This document shows, one piece after another, positions 33,284 to 43,050 of a DNA stretch of 64,000 nt (positions are counted from its first letter, which is position 1; each line of letters starts with the position of its first letter). The notes beneath the pieces were generated by a model. The model was not told the DNA's origin, made no database searches, and saw only the letters and a list, made by a program, of their open reading frames with translations. This stretch comes from Chitinophaga pinensis (lineage in GTDB: Bacteria; Bacteroidota; Bacteroidia; Chitinophagales; CAIOSU01): positions 152,876 to 216,875 of the forward strand of contig CAMDKI010000006.1 in NCBI GenBank assembly GCA_945901065.1, read 5' to 3'. The translations under genes and the position numbers were made by a program.

Positions 33284-34333
33284 ATGCTCGACCTCTCCGA
33301 AGCCGTGATATCGCGCTTAGCCATCCACCGGGTGGGCAACAAAGCGCAAGATGAAGACCCGATAATATCGGCCAAACTGGCTGACGTAACCCCAGAACTG
33401 GAAGCTGCTTTGCTAACGTTTTTTATGAAACCATTTAAGGGCGATGCTTACTACAAATTTACCCACCCATCGGGCCTTGACCTTAACGAGGTATACACCT
33501 ACGCCAAGAGCATGTTTATGGATGAGGGCAGCACACACCTGCAATCCATCAATATCCTAAAGCACTTGCACCACAACTCATCGCACCCGAACATTAAAAG
33601 TGGCGAGGTGTATGTGGCATACCTGCGCAATTGTATGTTGGATGATGAGCCGCTGGACGCTGTGGGCATTTTCAAGTCGGAAAACAAGGATACCTTCCTA
33701 GCCTTCCACAATGAACGTGACGGCTTAGAAGTAGACGCTTTGATGGGTGTTAACATTAAAAAACTAGATAAGGGCTGTATCATTTTCAATACCGAGGATG
33801 AGACGGGCTACAGGGTGGTTACGCTAGATGCATCGGGCAAGGATACCGTGTATTGGATGGACGATTTCCTTCAAGTAGTGGAAGATAGCGACGAGAATTT
33901 TTATACCCGCGATGCCCTGAACCTTTGCAATGCCTTTGCGAAGGATATGCTCACCCCGCAGCACGGCAAAAAAGACGAAGTGCTGTTTATGAAGAGCACC
34001 TTGGACTATTTCAGCAAAGCAGAGTCGTTTGAAATGGGTGAGTTTGCAGAGCATGTAATTAAAGACGAGGAATACACCAAAGCCTTCACCACGTACCTCG
34101 ACACCTACGAAACCCGCATCGGCCGGAAGATTGAGAACGATTTCGGGATAAGCAAACCTGCCTTAAATAGTGCCAAAAAGAAGTTTAAAGACCTCATTAA
34201 ACTAGATACCAACATCCACATCAAACTCAATTTTGATAACCTGGAAAGTGGCCGCCGCTTTATTGAGCGTGGCTACGATGAAGGCACGCAAATGAGCTAT
34301 TATAAGGTTTATTTTAATGAGGAGTTGGAGTAG
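33284..34333 (+). CDS. Nucleoid-associated protein, NdpA/YejK (NA37) family
   Basis: 349 residues from ATG 33284 (MLDLSEAVISRLAIHRVG); an in-frame ATG 26 codons earlier would translate the octad repeat, so I reject it. The N-terminus LSRLAIHRVGN-type opening and the run LKHLHHNSSHPNIKSGEVYV match the NA37 family, which binds DNA nonspecifically in proteobacteria. Acidic overall. Its role in Bacteroidota is not known. Followed by a strong terminator. Confidence 0.88.
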   Translation: MLDLSEAVISRLAIHRVGNKAQDEDPIISAKLADVTPELEAALLTFFMKPFKGDAYYKFTHPSGLDLNEVYTYAKSMFMDEGSTHLQSINILKHLHHNSSHPNIKSGEVYVAYLRNCMLDDEPLDAVGIFKSENKDTFLAFHNERDGLEVDALMGVNIKKLDKGCIIFNTEDETGYRVVTLDASGKDTVYWMDDFLQVVEDSDENFYTRDALNLCNAFAKDMLTPQHGKKDEVLFMKSTLDYFSKAESFEMGEFAEHVIKDEEYTKAFTTYLDTYETRIGRKIENDFGISKPALNSAKKKFKDLIKLDTNIHIKLNFDNLESGRRFIERGYDEGTQMSYYKVYFNEELE

Positions 34334-34358
34334 AAAATCTGGAATAGAAGCGTTACTA

Positions 34359-34398
34359 AAAAGAAAGCAGCATGATGGTGGTCATGCTGCTTTCTTTT
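34359..34398. terminator. Bidirectional terminator between the NA37 gene and purL
   Basis: 17-bp stem AAAAGAAAGCAGCATGA (34359-34375) with its exact complement (34382-34398) around TGGTGG. The stem bases themselves give T-rich ends on both strands. It lies between convergent genes. Confidence 0.92.
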
Positions 34399-34430
34399 TC
34401 TATATCGTACCCTCAGATTCTAAAACCCAA

Positions 34431-36677
34431 TCAAGGCATTTTATCGCCTTCCATAATATTCTCCAGCGCCGTGTTGTATGCCTCATCGAATTGGCTCAAT
34501 GGGCCCCAGTTGGTGCCGTTGATGGTCAAATCGGTGTTGGCGGTTACGGTACCCAAAGCACGGAACGGCAAGCCCAATGCACCTGCGCGTTGCTCAAAGG
34601 CAGCTTGTTGGGCAGGGGTAATGGTTACCACTACCCTACTCTGTGCTTCGCCAAAAAGGTAAGCATCGGTGCGGAAGTTGGCATCAGTAGTAATGTTGAA
34701 ACCTAGGCCACCAGCCATAGCACTTTCCAAAAGATTGATGAACAATCCACCTTCAGAAATATCGTGTGCCGATTGTAGTAAACCTTCTTTAATGATGGTC
34801 AATACGCCTTTTTGCAAATGCGCTTCAGCTTCTAAACTAAAGAATGGGCCGCTACTCTTGGTTTCATTGTGCCAACGCACTAAGTACTCACTGCTATTAA
34901 TGTCGTTCTTCGAATCGCCCAACAAGTATATCAAGTTGCCGTCGGCCTTAAAGTTAAGCGTGGTGTGGTGCGCTGGCTTATCCAATATACCTAACATGCC
35001 AATGGTAGGCGTTGGGAACACGGGGCCGCTATCGCTGCTCTGGTTATAGAAACTCACGTTTCCGCCCGTTACTGGGGTTTCCAGTTTACGACAAGCATCG
35101 CCCATGCCTTTAATGGCGTTCACAAACTGCCAGTATACTTCTGGGTTGTATGGATTGCCAAAGTTCAGGCAGTTAGTTATGGCAACTGGCTCTGCACCCG
35201 TGCACACAATGTTGCGGGCTGCCTCACAAACGGCAATGGCAGCACCTTTATATGGGTCAACGTTTACATAGCGACTGTTGCAATCAACAGTTACCGCCAA
35301 CGATTTATCAGACTCCGTTAAACGTATAACCGCCGCATCGCTTGGGTGGTTGGTTTGCAAGTTGTTAAGGCCTACCATACTATCGTATTGGCGGTATACC
35401 CAACGCTTGCTGGCAATGTTTGGCTGCGCGGCCAAAAACAAACCAACTGCTTTCAAATCGGCAGGTTGTTGTACACTATCAATACTAAACTGCTGGTATT
35501 CTTGAAAATAAGCGGGCTCGCGGAACTCACGGTCGTATACCGGTGCACCACCACCAAGCACTAAGCTCTCGGCAGGCACTTGGGCCACCAGCTCGCCGTG
35601 CATGTAGTATTCAATAAGGCCACCCTCGGTTACCTCGCCTATTTTCACGCAACTAACATCCCACTTATCATACACGGCTTGTATATCGGCTTCGCGGCCG
35701 GGCTTCACCACTATCAACATACGCTCTTGCGACTCCGACAATAGAATCTCAAACGGACGCATGTTTTGCTGACGCGTAGGTACTTTATCCAAATCAATGC
35801 GCATGCCGTGCTCGCCTTTAGCGCTCATTTCGCAGGTAGAGCAGGTTATGCCCGCCGCACCCATATCTTGCATACCAATAATGGCATCCAGCTCAATCAG
35901 TTCCAAAGTAGCCTCAAGCAATAACTTTTCTTGGAAAGGGTCCCCCACTTGTACGCTAGGCAATTTATCGGCAGAGTCTTCGGTAATTTCTTCCGATGCA
36001 AAGGTAGCACCGTGTATACCATCTTTACCAGTAGCCGAACCAACTATATACACTGAATTGCCAGCACCATGTGAGGTAGCCGAAACGGTTTTGTTGGCAT
36101 GCACTATACCCACCGACATGGCATTTACCAACGGATTCACTTCATAGCACTCATCAAAATATACTTCGCCAGCAACGGTTGGTACGCCAAATGCGTTACC
36201 GTAGCCACCAATACCGTGCACCACGCCTTTAAGCAAGTGGCGGGTTTTGGCACTCTCCAAACTACCGAAACGCAATGAGTTCAATGAGGCAATGGGGCGC
36301 GCGCCCATGGTAAAAATATCGCGGTGTATACCACCAACACCCGTAGCAGCTCCTTGGTAAGGCTCAATAGCCGATGGGTGGTTGTGGCTCTCAATTTTGA
36401 ACGCACAAGCTAAGCCGTTACCAATATCCACCAATCCAGCGTTCTCTTCGCCTGCTTCCACTAAAAGGCGGCTGCCTTTGCGCGGTAGGGTTTTAAGGTA
36501 TTTTATAGAGTTTTTGTATGAGCAGTGTTCGCTCCACATTACCGAGTACACGCTCAGTTCGGTAAAATTAGGCACCCGGCCTAGTATCTGTTTGATTTTT
36601 TCAAATTCTTCGGGCAAAAGGCCCAAGGTTTTTGCAATCTCAACAGTAGCTAGTGGTTCGGCAGTGTGGGTGCTCAT
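34431..36677 (-). CDS. purL: Phosphoribosylformylglycinamidine synthase subunit PurL
   Basis: 748 residues, the short (Bacillus-type) PurL that needs separate PurQ and PurS; purine step 4, FGAR to FGAM with ATP and ammonia. Motifs: [13 protein letters not shown] near residue 50, [23 protein letters not shown] in two segments (about 110-135), [12 protein letters not shown] near 370, and [14 protein letters not shown]. The glutaminase domain is absent, as expected. Single gene on the minus strand; a TATCTTTG box lies 22 bases upstream. Confidence 0.96.
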   Translation of the reverse strand: MSTHTAEPLATVEIAKTLGLLPEEFEKIKQILGRVPNFTELSVYSVMWSEHCSYKNSIKYLKTLPRKGSRLLVEAGEENAGLVDIGNGLACAFKIESHNHPSAIEPYQGAATGVGGIHRDIFTMGARPIASLNSLRFGSLESAKTRHLLKGVVHGIGGYGNAFGVPTVAGEVYFDECYEVNPLVNAMSVGIVHANKTVSATSHGAGNSVYIVGSATGKDGIHGATFASEEITEDSADKLPSVQVGDPFQEKLLLEATLELIELDAIIGMQDMGAAGITCSTCEMSAKGEHGMRIDLDKVPTRQQNMRPFEILLSESQERMLIVVKPGREADIQAVYDKWDVSCVKIGEVTEGGLIEYYMHGELVAQVPAESLVLGGGAPVYDREFREPAYFQEYQQFSIDSVQQPADLKAVGLFLAAQPNIASKRWVYRQYDSMVGLNNLQTNHPSDAAVIRLTESDKSLAVTVDCNSRYVNVDPYKGAAIAVCEAARNIVCTGAEPVAITNCLNFGNPYNPEVYWQFVNAIKGMGDACRKLETPVTGGNVSFYNQSSDSGPVFPTPTIGMLGILDKPAHHTTLNFKADGNLIYLLGDSKNDINSSEYLVRWHNETKSSGPFFSLEAEAHLQKGVLTIIKEGLLQSAHDISEGGLFINLLESAMAGGLGFNITTDANFRTDAYLFGEAQSRVVVTITPAQQAAFEQRAGALGLPFRALGTVTANTDLTINGTNWGPLSQFDEAYNTALENIMEGDKMP

Positions 36678-36698
36678 AGGAAGGCTTTAAAGTTGGCG

Positions 36699-36706
36699 CA
36701 AAGATA
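36699..36706 (-). promoter_or_regulatory. Candidate purL promoter -7 box
   Basis: The minus strand reads TATCTTTG (TAnnTTTG consensus), 22 bases before the purL ATG. The -33 region would fall in the adjacent octad array and is not well matched. Confidence 0.5.
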
Positions 36707-36715
36707 GGAATGCTA

Positions 36716-36803
36716 TTTTGAAAATGTGCCAATTTGGAAATTTGAAAATGAAAGAATAGTAACAACATGTTAACAATTTTCAATTTCTCAAATTTTCAAA
36801 TTG
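36716..36803 (+). repeat. Inverted pair of TTTGAAAA octad arrays
   Basis: Left arm 36716-36750 (TTTTGAAA, ATGTGCCA, ATTTGGAA, ATTTGAAA), right arm 36774-36803 (TTTTCAAT, TTCTCAAA, TTTTCAAA). Spacer only about 23 bases, so a stable hairpin is possible. It fills the gap between purL and the LytTR gene and overlaps the presumed purL promoter region. Confidence 0.85.
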
Positions 36804-36813
36804 CCAAACTCAG

Positions 36814-37572
36814 CTACTGCCCCAGCCAGTTTTTAAAATCGGCCACCCGCTCGCGGCTAACTATCACTTCATGCTCATCGCCTTTAATCAGTTCAAGCTT
36901 TAGGCGGCTATTAAACCAAGTGTGTATTTTTTGGATAGAGGCGATATGAACAATAAACTTACGGTTTACCCTAAAAAAATCATTAGGATCTAACATACCT
37001 TGCAACTCCTCAATTTTATGGTCGATGTTGTGCTTTTTACCGTCACTATTAATCAAAAAAACCAATCCTTCCTCGGCAAATGCAAACAATATGTCGCCCG
37101 ACTGCACATACCCTAAGTTTTGGCCATTCTTAACCATAAACCGTTCCCGGTAGTTGGGCTTCGATAGGCTTTTAATCAACTCTTCTATAACGGTGGCGCT
37201 GTACTCCATTTTTTTGCCGTGCAACAGCTTATACTTTTCAATAGCTGTATTAAGTTCTCCGACATCAATGGGTTTCAATAAATAATCAAGACTATTCACC
37301 TTAAACGCCTTTAAGGCATACTGATCGAAAGCGGTGGTAAAAATTATCGGGGTAGTAATATTCAGCTTCTTTATCACATCAAAGCTCAACCCATCCGAAA
37401 GCTGTATATCCATGAAAATAAGGTCGGGCTGATCGTTTTCTTCAAACCAAGCCAAGGCACTTTTTACGCTATGCAAACTACCCAATACTTCAATGTAGGG
37501 GTATTTATCCGTGAAAATATCTTGCAGTAGGTGCGCCGAAATCTGCTCGTCCTCAATAATCAGTACCTTCAT
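36814..37572 (-). CDS. LytTR-family response regulator
   Basis: 252 residues. Receiver domain 1-120 with the acidic pair E7-D8, phosphoacceptor D55 (LIFMDIQLSDG), T-loop IIFTTAFDQYALKAF and the conserved lysine in YLLKPID. LytTR DNA-binding domain at about 150-250 (FMVKNGQNLGYVQSGDI ... FFRVNRKFIVHIASIQKI). The histidine kinase that would phosphorylate it, usually a LytS/AgrC-type neighbour in Bacteroidota, is not adjacent. Confidence 0.93.
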   Translation of the reverse strand: MKVLIIEDEQISAHLLQDIFTDKYPYIEVLGSLHSVKSALAWFEENDQPDLIFMDIQLSDGLSFDVIKKLNITTPIIFTTAFDQYALKAFKVNSLDYLLKPIDVGELNTAIEKYKLLHGKKMEYSATVIEELIKSLSKPNYRERFMVKNGQNLGYVQSGDILFAFAEEGLVFLINSDGKKHNIDHKIEELQGMLDPNDFFRVNRKFIVHIASIQKIHTWFNSRLKLELIKGDEHEVIVSRERVADFKNWLGQ

Positions 37573-37940
37573 ATATATGGGTAGTATATCTCTGACAAAA
37601 CTAACACAAAAAACATACTATGAGAAAATGATAACTTTGAGAACTACTCCGTTTAACAATGCAAACGATAACGTCTAAGGAGTGCTTGATTACTCATTTC
37701 GTTTGCTGTAGGATGTAAATTGAATGCAATAAAATTTGGGCACCGGCATTGTCATTAAAAATAAAAACAACCCGGCGCCCGAACAAACTAAAAAGCTGCT
37801 AAGCAAATATGACTGCCGATTTTTAATTAAAAAAGGCAAACAATGCCTAACTAATTATTACCTATATGGAACGTGCTATTATCGAAATGAGTTGTAAACG
37901 GTCAGTTAATAATTTGAACTAGTTGTAAACGATTTTGTTA
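37573..37940. other. Intergenic region with a weak stem and a direct repeat
   Basis: 368 bases between divergent genes. GGGCACCGG (37738-37746) can pair imperfectly with CCGGCGCCC (37772-37780) across an AT-rich loop. A 10-base direct repeat GTTGTAAACG occurs at 37891-37900 and 37922-37931, 31 bases apart (three helical turns), just before the DUF2177 gene; it could be a tandem operator. Nothing coding is visible. Confidence 0.5.
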
Positions 37941-38357
37941 ATGAATAAACCTTTTTCTATGAGCACATTGATAACATATGCAATTGCTACCGTTGCTTTC
38001 TTTGCCATCGATATGGTTTGGTTAGGGCTTATTGCTAAAAATTTCTATCGCACCAAACTGTCGCATGTGTTATCACCAGATGTGGTATGGCCTGCGGCCA
38101 TTGTGTTCTACCTTACATACATAGCGGGCATTGTGTACTTTGCAATTAACCCTGCCTTGAAAGATGCTAGCTGGCAAGATGCACTGCTTAAAGGTGCATT
38201 GTTAGGGGGCCTCTGCTATGCCACATATGACTTAACCAACATGGCAACTATCGCCAAATGGCCTATCGAAATTGTAATAGTTGATATTATTTGGGGCGTA
38301 GTACTTACAGGCTCGGTGTCGCTCATTACGTTTTTAATAGCAAACGCTATAAAATAA
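37941..38357 (+). CDS. DUF2177 family membrane protein
   Basis: 138 residues with four hydrophobic helices. The first ends AFFAIDMVWLGLIAKNFYRTKL, a hallmark of DUF2177, and the third carries GGLCYATYDLTNMATIAKWP. The function of the family is unknown. ATG 37941 is preferred to a TTG two codons earlier; ATG 37959 is an alternative. It stands alone and faces the lipoprotein gene 15 bases away. A 10-base direct repeat just upstream may regulate it. Confidence 0.9.
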   Translation: MNKPFSMSTLITYAIATVAFFAIDMVWLGLIAKNFYRTKLSHVLSPDVVWPAAIVFYLTYIAGIVYFAINPALKDASWQDALLKGALLGGLCYATYDLTNMATIAKWPIEIVIVDIIWGVVLTGSVSLITFLIANAIK

Positions 38358-38372
38358 ATAGCGGGCGGGTTA

Positions 38373-38963
38373 TTAATTAACAAAAGTACTTCGCACTGCG
38401 AAGCTATCTACGCCGAGAAGCCAAATATCTTGAAAACCCTTGATACTGTAATAATTGCCAGGGTAAAACTCTAGTTCTTGTACCGATTGGTAAAAAACAT
38501 TCTTGGTTTCTAAGCGAGCCTCAATGTAAGAAGGCTCAAGCTGTCCAGGTTGAAAATATAAATGAACGTATCTGGTGCGCAACTTATCATCTTGTGCTAT
38601 ATAACTTACCCTTGTAAACGAGTCAGTTTCAACAAACAAGGTATCAACTAAGTATTTTCCGTTCAAGGCAGCCTTGTCAATATCAGCTTCCCTGAAGGCC
38701 GTAAACTCGGCCTCCCATCTTACACCATCGAGGGTAACCACTTGCTGCTCTTCCTTCCCGTTTAAGTAAACGTACTTATTTACAATAGCGCCCGATTGTG
38801 CATAAGCATCCAATCGTTGGTTAATTAGGGCATTCAGGCAATAATGTACCCCGGCGCATTCAGCACTTGGGGCATTACCCTGTTTGCCGCAGCTCAAAAG
38901 CACAACAACTATCCAAAACGTTACTATAACTGAAAAGAGGCGATTTAGCATTTTATTTTGCAA
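38373..38963 (-). CDS. Lipoprotein, hypothetical
   Basis: 196 residues. Signal sequence with lipobox LLSC (C25). Mature part begins GKQGNAPSAECAGVHYCLNALI, with two cysteines 7 residues apart, then a mixed beta-rich domain with no recognised family. Probably anchored in the outer or inner membrane. It shares a 131-base promoter region with the divergent DUF4783 gene. Confidence 0.8.
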   Translation of the reverse strand: MQNKMLNRLFSVIVTFWIVVVLLSCGKQGNAPSAECAGVHYCLNALINQRLDAYAQSGAIVNKYVYLNGKEEQQVVTLDGVRWEAEFTAFREADIDKAALNGKYLVDTLFVETDSFTRVSYIAQDDKLRTRYVHLYFQPGQLEPSYIEARLETKNVFYQSVQELEFYPGNYYSIKGFQDIWLLGVDSFAVRSTFVN

Positions 38964-39094
38964 ATAGAATTATACTATCTTTATCCACTGTAGGCCACTT
39001 GCGTGGTTTGCGAAATTACAGGTTATAACCCGTATTAAAGCGAAAGAGTTTGGCATAATTTTAGCCCTATAGAAGCAAATCAGTACAAACTACG

Positions 39095-39490
39095 ATGAGA
39101 AAATCCGTAAAAGCTGTTATTCTGTTTATGTTGGTAAGTGTGGTAGCTACTGCTGCATACTTTCCAGCCGTGTTGGATGACATAAGCCTTGCCATACGAT
39201 CTGGCAATGCTCGTGAAGTGGCAAAATATTTCGACACTAGTGTAGAGATTACCATTCACAACGAGAGCAAAGTATATAGCAAGCAACAGGCCGAAATGGT
39301 GTTAAAAGATTTTTTTACAAAAAACCCGGTTACTTCTTTCAATATAATTCATAAAGGAAGCAGTAACGAAGGCTCGCAATATGGCATTGGTACCCTGGTT
39401 ACCAGTGCTGGTAGTTTCCGTACTTATGTTTACATAAAGCAAAAAGGCGATGCCTTTTTTGTTCAAGAAATGCGCTTCGAAAAAGATTAA
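39095..39490 (+). CDS. DUF4783 domain protein, exported
   Basis: 131 residues, signal peptide 1-21 (KAVILFMLVSVVATAA). The mature domain resembles DUF4783, a Bacteroidota-specific NTF2-like fold: LDDISLAIRSGNAREVAKYF, EITIHNESKVYSKQQAEMVL and FFTKNPVTSFNI, ending FFVQEMRF. Its function is unknown. nadC follows within 22 bases, a common pairing in this phylum. Confidence 0.9.
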   Translation: MRKSVKAVILFMLVSVVATAAYFPAVLDDISLAIRSGNAREVAKYFDTSVEITIHNESKVYSKQQAEMVLKDFFTKNPVTSFNIIHKGSSNEGSQYGIGTLVTSAGSFRTYVYIKQKGDAFFVQEMRFEKD

Positions 39491-39511
39491 CGTCTTAAAT
39501 TTTTCCCCGTT

Positions 39512-40345
39512 TTGGATTTAAATAAGTTTGTAGAACTCGCTATTGCGGAAGACATCCGCGACGGCGACCATACCTCGCTAGCCTGTATTCCTGCTGGGCA
39601 AACATCGAGAGCTAAACTGCTGGTAAAAGATAATGGCATATTAGCTGGTGTAGAAGTTGCTGAGGCCTTGTTTCGTGGTATCGACCCAGAATTGCAGCTT
39701 GAAATATTGTTGAAAGATGGCGCCGAAGTAAAGTACGGCGATGTGGCTTTTTACGTAACGGGCAGCGCGCGGAACATACTCATGGCCGAGCGGTTGGTGC
39801 TGAACATGATGCAGCGCATGAGTGGCGTGGCCACCGTAACTAATAAGTTTGTGAAGGCAGTAGAAGGCACCAAAGCCAAAATACTAGATACCCGGAAAAC
39901 CACCCCGTTGCTGCGCCAGTTTGAAAAAATAGCCGTGCGCATTGGCGGAGGCGTAAACCACCGTTTTGGGCTGTTTGATATGATTATGATAAAAGACAAC
40001 CACATAGCCTATGCTGGTGGTGTTGAACAGGCTATAACTAGCGTACAAAAATACCTAAACGATAACAACCTGCGCCTAAAAATTGAGATTGAAGCAGGCA
40101 GCCTAGAGCAAGTGCAACAGATATTAGACATTGGCGGTATCGACCGCATAATGATTGACAACTTTAGCCCACAAGGCGCTAAAGAAGCGGTAGCTCTTAT
40201 TGGCGGCCGTTATGAAACCGAGGTTTCAGGAGGCATCGTACTCGACAATGTACGCAGCTATGCTGAAAGTGGCTGCGACTTTATATCGGTTGGTTCGCTT
40301 ACCCACTCCGTTAAGAGTCTAGATTTAAGCTTAAAAGCTGTTTAG
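39512..40345 (+). CDS. nadC: Nicotinate-nucleotide pyrophosphorylase NadC
   Basis: 277 residues. Converts quinolinate and PRPP to nicotinate mononucleotide in de novo NAD synthesis. Motifs: EDIRDGDHTS near residue 14, ILDTRKTTPLLR (PRPP and quinolinate contacts), GGGVNHRFGL and IMIKDNH. The start is TTG (39512-39514); I find no in-frame ATG that keeps the conserved N-terminus. The gene follows the DUF4783 gene closely. TAG stop overlaps the beginning of the next repeat arm. Confidence 0.95.
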   Translation: MDLNKFVELAIAEDIRDGDHTSLACIPAGQTSRAKLLVKDNGILAGVEVAEALFRGIDPELQLEILLKDGAEVKYGDVAFYVTGSARNILMAERLVLNMMQRMSGVATVTNKFVKAVEGTKAKILDTRKTTPLLRQFEKIAVRIGGGVNHRFGLFDMIMIKDNHIAYAGGVEQAITSVQKYLNDNNLRLKIEIEAGSLEQVQQILDIGGIDRIMIDNFSPQGAKEAVALIGGRYETEVSGGIVLDNVRSYAESGCDFISVGSLTHSVKSLDLSLKAV

Positions 40346-40471
40346 AGTTGGTTATTTGATATTAGTTACTAGTTTTTGGTTGTAAGTTGTTGCCCATTGT
40401 GCTATATTGGTAGTAATAATAGGTTTACCAATAACCAATTAACAAATCAACCAGTTAACCAATTAACCAAC
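40345..40471 (+). repeat. Inverted pair of TTGGTTA-type arrays between nadC and kdsB
   Basis: Left part 40345-40390 is degenerate (AGTTGGTTATTTGATATTAGTT and on). The right arm 40432-40471 is clear: AACCAATT, AACAAATC, AACCAGTT, AACCAATT, AACCAAC with period 8. The inverted relation is weaker than for the other pairs. The right arm ends 4 bases before the kdsB ATG. Confidence 0.7.
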
Positions 40472-40475
40472 ACCC

Positions 40476-41207
40476 ATGCGAATACTAGGTATTATACCCG
40501 CTCGTTATGCATCAACTCGTTTCCCTGGTAAGCCCTTGGTAGACATTGGTGGCAAGAGTATGATACAGCGCGTGTATGAACAAGTGCTCAAAAGTGGCGT
40601 GCTGGATGCAGTTGTGGTAGCTACCGACGATGAACGCATTGCTAGCGAGCTAGAGCAAATTGGAGCCAAGTATGTAATGACCGACCCGGAGCACCTAAAC
40701 GGCACTATGCGATGCGCCGAGGTAATGACTTTTCCGGCATTTAAGGGTTTTGATGCCGCTATAAACATACAAGGGGATGAGCCTTTCATTAACCCCGAAC
40801 AGATAGAACTGGTAGCCGAAACCCTAGAAGACCACCCCGATGGCATTGCTACCCTGGTGCGCAGCCTAACCGACCGGGAAATGTATTATGATAAAAATGT
40901 GGTAAAAGCCGTTTTGTCTAACAATGGCCGTGCTTTGTACTTCAGCCGAGCACCGCTGCCATTTTACCGGTCGGGCAACTTTGAGCATGCCTACCAGCAC
41001 TTGGGCATATATGGCTACCCTACCAAGGTATTGGCGCACCTGGCCACCCTTGAGGCTACCCCGCTTGAGCTAGCCGAAAACTTAGAGCAACTGCGCTGGC
41101 TAGAAAACGATATTGACATATATGCAGCCGTTACCCAACATGCCACCCATGCAGTGGATACCCCTGAAGATTTGGAAAGATTGAGGGGATTGGTAAACGA
41201 AGATTAA
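40476..41207 (+). CDS. kdsB: 3-deoxy-manno-octulosonate cytidylyltransferase KdsB
   Basis: 243 residues. Activates Kdo as CMP-Kdo for lipopolysaccharide. N-terminal nucleotide-binding motif IPARYASTRFPGKPL, VVATDDERI, and INIQGDEPFI near residue 95. The sugar-site region has FSRAPLPFYR and HLGIYGYPTKVL. Functionally linked to the lpx genes at the left edge. Expression probably depends on the nadC transcript or a promoter within the repeat arm. Confidence 0.96.
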   Translation: MRILGIIPARYASTRFPGKPLVDIGGKSMIQRVYEQVLKSGVLDAVVVATDDERIASELEQIGAKYVMTDPEHLNGTMRCAEVMTFPAFKGFDAAINIQGDEPFINPEQIELVAETLEDHPDGIATLVRSLTDREMYYDKNVVKAVLSNNGRALYFSRAPLPFYRSGNFEHAYQHLGIYGYPTKVLAHLATLEATPLELAENLEQLRWLENDIDIYAAVTQHATHAVDTPEDLERLRGLVNED

Positions 41208-41309
41208 TAAATTTACCGCACCGCCTTGAAAGACAGCGTTTCAAACAATTAAAATCTTTTTCTGCGGGGCAAAAGCAGTTTATCGGCGTGGCGAGACATA
41301 AAAGTTTCG

Positions 41310-41317
41310 TATCTTTG
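41310..41317 (+). promoter_or_regulatory. Candidate pyrG promoter -7 box
   Basis: TATCTTTG fits TAnnTTTG, 35 bases before the pyrG ATG. No clear TTTG -33 box is seen at 19-21 bases upstream. Confidence 0.5.
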
Positions 41318-41352
41318 AATGCGTTATTCATTAGCGCAATCCCCCCTTTGCC

Positions 41353-43011
41353 ATGACCAAGTATATCTTCGTGACCGGCGGTGTAACTTCCTCTTTGGGG
41401 AAGGGTATCTTCGCCGCTTCACTAGCCAAACTATTGCAAGCCCGTGGTTACCGGGTAACCATACAAAAGTTCGACCCCTACATTAACGTAGATCCGGGTA
41501 CTTTGAACCCTTATGAACATGGCGAGTGCTACGTGACCGAAGACGGTGCCGAAACCGATCTTGACCTTGGCCACTACGAGCGCTTTTTGAGCGTACCTAC
41601 TAGTCAAGCCAATAACATTACTACCGGCAGGGTATACCAATACGTAATAAACCAAGAGCGTGCGGGGGCATTCTTGGGCAAAACGGTTCAGGTTATCCCT
41701 CACATTACCGACGAGATAAAGCGCCGCGCCAAACTTTTGGGCGAAACTGGTGAATACGATATTGTTATTACTGAATTAGGTGGCACAGTAGGCGATATAG
41801 AATCGCTGCCATACATTGAGAGCTTACGCCAATTGCGCTGGGAACTGGGCCAAAACAACTGCTTGGTTATTCACCTTACGCTTATACCATACTTAAGTGC
41901 CGCAAAAGAGCTTAAAACTAAACCTACACAGCACTCCGTAAAGGAGCTTTTGAAAAATGGTGTGCAGCCTGATATTTTGGTTTGCCGAACCGAGCATGAC
42001 TTATCTGCGGACATTCGCGAAAAGCTGGCTTTGTTTTGCAACGTCGACCGCAAATCGGTGGTGCAAGCCATGGATTGCGACAGCATTTATGAAGTGCCCT
42101 TGCAACAGCTTAAGGAGGATTTGGACGTAACGGTATTGAACAAACTAAACCTGTCAACCGAAGGCACGCCCGACATGAGCACCTGGCGCGACTTTGTTCA
42201 CACCCTATACAACCCCAAACATCAAGTAAAAATAGGCCTCATTGGCAAATACATTGAGCTGCAAGATGCTTATAAATCGATACTCGAATCGTTTATACAC
42301 GCTGGTGTTGCCAACGAATGCAAAGTAAAAATTGAAAGCGTTCACTCTGAGAATATTACCGACGAAAATGCAGCGCAAAAGCTAGGTCATTTTGATGCCA
42401 TATTGGTAGCCCCGGGCTTTGGCCCACGCGGCATTGAAGGCAAAATAAGTGCCATACGCTATGCCCGAGAAAACAACTTGCCATTTTTTGGCATTTGCTT
42501 AGGCATGCAATGCGCAGTAATAGAATACGCCCGCAATGTATTGGGCCTTGAAGGAGCGCACTCATCAGAAATGAACCCGAACGCCCCCCACCATGTAATA
42601 GCCATGATGGAAGAGCAGAAAAAAGTAGTGAACAAGGGCGGCACTATGCGTTTGGGCGCTTTCCCTTGCCAATTAAAAGAAAACTCAAAAGCTGCCGAGG
42701 CCTACGGCAATACAATAATAAGCGAACGGCACCGTCATAGGTATGAGTTTAACAATGCCTATTTGAAAGCCTTTGAAGATAGCGGAATGGTAATGTCGGG
42801 CATAAATCCAGAAACAAGCCTGGTTGAAATTATAGAGCTGCCAAATCACTCGTGGTTTGTGGGCGTTCAATTCCACCCCGAATTAAAGAGCACAGTTAGC
42901 CATCCGCATCCTTTATTTGTAGGCCTTGTAAAGGCCGCCTTACAACACAAACAGGTTAAGGAACTGGCCGATGAGGGTAAAACCCAAAAAAATATCATTT
43001 CTTATTCGTAA
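41353..43011 (+). CDS. pyrG: CTP synthase
   Basis: 552 residues, full length. Makes CTP from UTP, ATP and glutamine. N-terminal synthetase domain with [31 protein letters not shown] and [13 protein letters not shown]-terminal class-I glutaminase with [15 protein letters not shown] (nucleophilic Cys near residue 382) and QFHPE. It lies upstream of yidC by 39 bases, so the two may be co-transcribed. It also supplies CTP to KdsB next door. Confidence 0.97.
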   Translation: MTKYIFVTGGVTSSLGKGIFAASLAKLLQARGYRVTIQKFDPYINVDPGTLNPYEHGECYVTEDGAETDLDLGHYERFLSVPTSQANNITTGRVYQYVINQERAGAFLGKTVQVIPHITDEIKRRAKLLGETGEYDIVITELGGTVGDIESLPYIESLRQLRWELGQNNCLVIHLTLIPYLSAAKELKTKPTQHSVKELLKNGVQPDILVCRTEHDLSADIREKLALFCNVDRKSVVQAMDCDSIYEVPLQQLKEDLDVTVLNKLNLSTEGTPDMSTWRDFVHTLYNPKHQVKIGLIGKYIELQDAYKSILESFIHAGVANECKVKIESVHSENITDENAAQKLGHFDAILVAPGFGPRGIEGKISAIRYARENNLPFFGICLGMQCAVIEYARNVLGLEGAHSSEMNPNAPHHVIAMMEEQKKVVNKGGTMRLGAFPCQLKENSKAAEAYGNTIISERHRHRYEFNNAYLKAFEDSGMVMSGINPETSLVEIIELPNHSWFVGVQFHPELKSTVSHPHPLFVGLVKAALQHKQVKELADEGKTQKNIISYS

Positions 43012-43050
43012 AATTGCAGCCCCTTTACCTCAATTGAATGTTATAATTAA

